NCBI GenBank assembly: GCA_963755815.1
Contig: CAVWLF010000003.1
Span: 1 to 64,000, forward strand
Length of the DNA: 64,000 bases
Reading direction: 5' to 3'
Source of the DNA: Palsa-506 sp963755815
GTDB lineage: Bacteria > Actinomycetota > Actinomycetes > Streptosporangiales > Streptosporangiaceae
Translations under genes and position numbers: made by a program
Part shown: one piece after another, positions 62,121-64,000 of the stretch
Layout: every line of letters begins with the position of its first letter
How positions within the stretch are numbered: the stretch's first letter is position 1
The notes under the pieces: generated by a model
The model's input: the letters and a program-made list of their open reading frames with translations, nothing else
What the model was told of the DNA's origin: nothing
The model's database searches: none

Positions 62121-62675
62121 TCAGAGATCGTCTTCCAGGTGCGCGGGCGCGTCCGGGCTGATGTGCGTGCCGTCATCTCGCATCGCGGCCACGTCCTCGG
62201 CTGATTCCCTCCGGATCTCGGCCAGGCTCTTGCGGCGGAAGCTGGGCCAGATCCGGCTGCGCGGCGGCTCGCCCGACGCTAGCTCGTCCAGGGTCAGCTG
62301 CTCCGGCCGCAGCTCATCCGGCGGCAGCTCGTCCGATGCCCGGTCATCCGGGGCCAGGTCGATCAGTGCTAGCTCATCCAGCGGCGGCTCGTCCAGCGGC
62401 AGGTCGTCCGGGGGCAGTTCGTCCGGCGGCAGCTCGTCCGGGGGCGGGCCCGGCGTCGGCCAGACCTGCACCACGGGCGGGAGCAGCAGGCCGGCGACTC
62501 CGGTGAGGATCAGGATGACACCCACGATGTGCCAGTTCAGCGGGGAGGTCCCGGCCGTCACCGCGAACAGCAAGATCGCGCCGGCCGCGATCAGGAATAT
62601 GCCGGTGCCGATGCTGATCGCGCCTCGCCGGCGCGGCGGCCGACCGGGCTGGCCCCGGCGGGTACCCGGTCTCAT
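62121..62675 (-). CDS. DUF6458-like membrane protein with PPDEL repeat tail
   Basis: A 184-residue protein. Two membrane helices (residues ~21-41 and ~50-66) match the small DUF6458-type membrane protein ('GTGIFLIAAGAILLFAV', 'GVILILTGVAGLLL'). An acidic, proline-rich cytoplasmic tail follows, with several copies of a PPDEL-like pentapeptide encoded by about 15-bp repeats (62300-62450). The tail is low complexity and may vary in length. Function unknown. Confidence 0.6.
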   Translation of the reverse strand: MRPGTRRGQPGRPPRRRGAISIGTGIFLIAAGAILLFAVTAGTSPLNWHIVGVILILTGVAGLLLPPVVQVWPTPGPPPDELPPDELPPDDLPLDEPPLDELALIDLAPDDRASDELPPDELRPEQLTLDELASGEPPRSRIWPSFRRKSLAEIRRESAEDVAAMRDDGTHISPDAPAHLEDDL

Positions 62676-62889
62676 CGGCTCGCCGGGCCGGCGGCCGGGG
62701 CGGTCGCGGCGGAAATGCCCATTACTCGGCTCCTGAGCCGGCGCCCCATCTGGCCTGCGCAGTAGCCAGGCTGGCCGCGCCAGCAGTGTTCCTTGCGTCG
62801 CTGGACTCTGCCTGCCAACTTATGTCACCGCGGTCGCCTTTGGCACCCCCGGCCCGGGACTCCGGCGGCGCGCGCCCGGGCCGCCGGCA

Positions 62890-64000
62890 TCACAGCCGCG
62901 GGTCGACCGGCTCGCTCTCCAGCGCGAGCACGCCGAACACGCACTCGTGCACCCGGAACGCAGGCTCGCGGCGGGTGAACCGCTCCAGGGCCTCGACTCC
63001 CAGCGCGAATTCACTGCCGGCCAGCGACCGCTTGCGCCCGAGGCTGCGCTCGCGCAGCCGGGCCAGGTTGCCGGCCAGCGCGTATTCCGGCCCGTAAATG
63101 ATCCGCAGGTACTCCGGGCCCCGGCACTTGATCCCCGGCTGGGCCAGGCCGTGCCTGCCCCGGGTGACCGGGGCGGCCGGCTTGACCACCATTCCCTCGC
63201 CGCCGGCCCCGGTGAGCTCTTCCCACCATGCGGTCACGGCCGCGTCCGCGCCGGGGTCGGCGAGATCGGCCGTGAGATAGCGGGTCGCCTTGATCAGCGG
63301 ATCGGCTGCGGCCAGCCGCCCGGCCGCTTCCATGTGCCACTCGTGATCGCGGCCGAAGCAGGTGCCGGCCGAGCCCGCCAGGACCTGGAACGGCGCCAGC
63401 CGCACGTCGTCCAGGGATGCCACCGGCCACACGTACGGCCGGTAGGCACGGACGAAGGATTCCGCCGCCAGCCGCCGCTGCCCGGTGCGCTCGCGCAGCC
63501 CGGTCACCTCCAGGCCCCTGGCCCGGGCCGCGTCCAGCAGCTCGGTGGCCGCGCCCAGCCCGGCCACGGCCGCGGCGCCGACCGCGGCGTAATGGCTGCT
63601 GATCAGCTCGTCCGCCTTCAGCGACCAGGGCAGGATCTCGCAGTCGAGCGCGGCCCAGTCGCCCAGGTCGTCCCACAGGCCGGCCGCCTCGATCGCGCCG
63701 CGCAGCCGGCTGAGCAGTTCCTCCTCCATCGGCGTATCGGCAAAGAACCGCCGGCCCGTGCGGGTATAGACGAGGCCGGCCTGCTCGGTGCCGAACCAGT
63801 CCCTGGCCGCGGCCGGCGTCCGGCAGACCACGGCCACCGCCCGCGAGCCCATGTGCTTCTCCTCGCACACCACCCGCGCCACGCCGTCCCGCCGGTAGGC
63901 GGCCAGCGCGTCGGCCGGATGCTCGAGGAGCCCGGGGCGGCCGCTGGCCGACACCGGCGCCATGGTCGGCGGCAGGTAGATCAGCCATTGCGGGGCGACC
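62890..64000 (-). CDS. polynucleotide kinase-phosphatase (Pnkp), C-terminal ligase part, truncated by the window edge
   Basis: The frame enters from the right edge ('PQWLIYLPPTMAPVSAS...') and runs 370 codons to 62890. The nucleotidyltransferase motif E-K-H-M-G-S-R-A-V (motif I, lysine nucleophile) is visible near the start of the visible part, with 'WAALDCEILPWSLKADELIS', 'GEGMVVKPAAP' and 'QPGIKCRGPEYLRIIYGPEY' further on. These match the ligase domain of bacterial Pnkp, which with Hen1 repairs cut RNA. The kinase and phosphatase domains should lie outside the window. No Hen1 gene is seen on this side. Confidence 0.9.
   Translation of the reverse strand, partial: VAPQWLIYLPPTMAPVSASGRPGLLEHPADALAAYRRDGVARVVCEEKHMGSRAVAVVCRTPAAARDWFGTEQAGLVYTRTGRRFFADTPMEEELLSRLRGAIEAAGLWDDLGDWAALDCEILPWSLKADELISSHYAAVGAAAVAGLGAATELLDAARARGLEVTGLRERTGQRRLAAESFVRAYRPYVWPVASLDDVRLAPFQVLAGSAGTCFGRDHEWHMEAAGRLAAADPLIKATRYLTADLADPGADAAVTAWWEELTGAGGEGMVVKPAAPVTRGRHGLAQPGIKCRGPEYLRIIYGPEYALAGNLARLRERSLGRKRSLAGSEFALGVEALERFTRREPAFRVHECVFGVLALESEPVDPRL

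Overview
The DNA is very GC-rich, with strongly GC-biased third codon positions, GTG and TTG starts and many GTGA/ATGA overlaps. It encodes F420-type luciferase-like oxidoreductases, a Ddn-type nitroreductase, a family 1 encapsulin, a DivIVA-domain protein, a SARP/NB-ARC/TPR regulator and a bacterial Pnkp. Together these point to a soil actinomycete (Actinomycetota); I cannot name the genus. I see no tRNA, rRNA, CRISPR array, transposase or complete prophage.

Left third. 1-8.8 kb holds redox and stress genes: a TMEM175-type channel, two luciferase-like oxidoreductases and an SDR around a divergent TetR gene with its own operator, then a TetR-small membrane protein-ABC exporter operon whose first gene looks leaderless. 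At 10.4-12.4 kb a DyP peroxidase carrying an encapsulin-loading tail overlaps the encapsulin shell gene, closed by a 22-bp hairpin. A beta-helix (spike-like) protein and a frameshifted SARP regulator follow. At 17.6-20.8 kb a nitric-oxide synthase oxygenase gene meets a flavohaemoglobin-DivIVA gene pair tail to tail. Next to them is a small secreted peptide with a duplicated RPWIYAAV motif.

Middle. 21.9-26.9 kb holds amino-acid and polyamine-type enzymes, including two convergent genes whose 3' ends appear fused. An OsmC protein and a complete branched-chain amino-acid type ABC importer (livKHMGF) come next. 32.9-36.6 kb holds an MFS protein with a cyclic-nucleotide-binding domain and a TetR/reductase pair sharing two palindromic operators. 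At 36.7-41.7 kb a DenD-like dehydrogenase, a GH13 alpha-glucosidase and an OtnI/Hyi-like isomerase flank an in-frame chimera: a luciferase-like oxidoreductase joined to the last ~80 residues of a MalG-type sugar permease.

Right third. After a bleomycin-hydrolase-type peptidase and an anti-sigma-type kinase, 44.1-55.4 kb is an L-rhamnose utilisation locus: ABC importer (ATPase, two permeases, binding protein), mutarotase, isomerase, fused aldolase/dehydrogenase, kinase and LacI regulator. One 13-bp operator-like word occurs upstream of the transporter genes and again upstream of the regulator. The importer and mutarotase genes contain several single-base frameshifts, while the catabolic half is intact. 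The window ends with a thioesterase, signal peptidase I, a large conserved protein of unknown role, a Ddn-like protein, a macrodomain protein, several small proteins and the C-terminal (ligase) part of polynucleotide kinase-phosphatase, which runs off the right edge.

The clustered frameshifts plus one in-frame stop mean either local sequence errors in GC-rich runs or real decay. The sequence alone cannot separate these.
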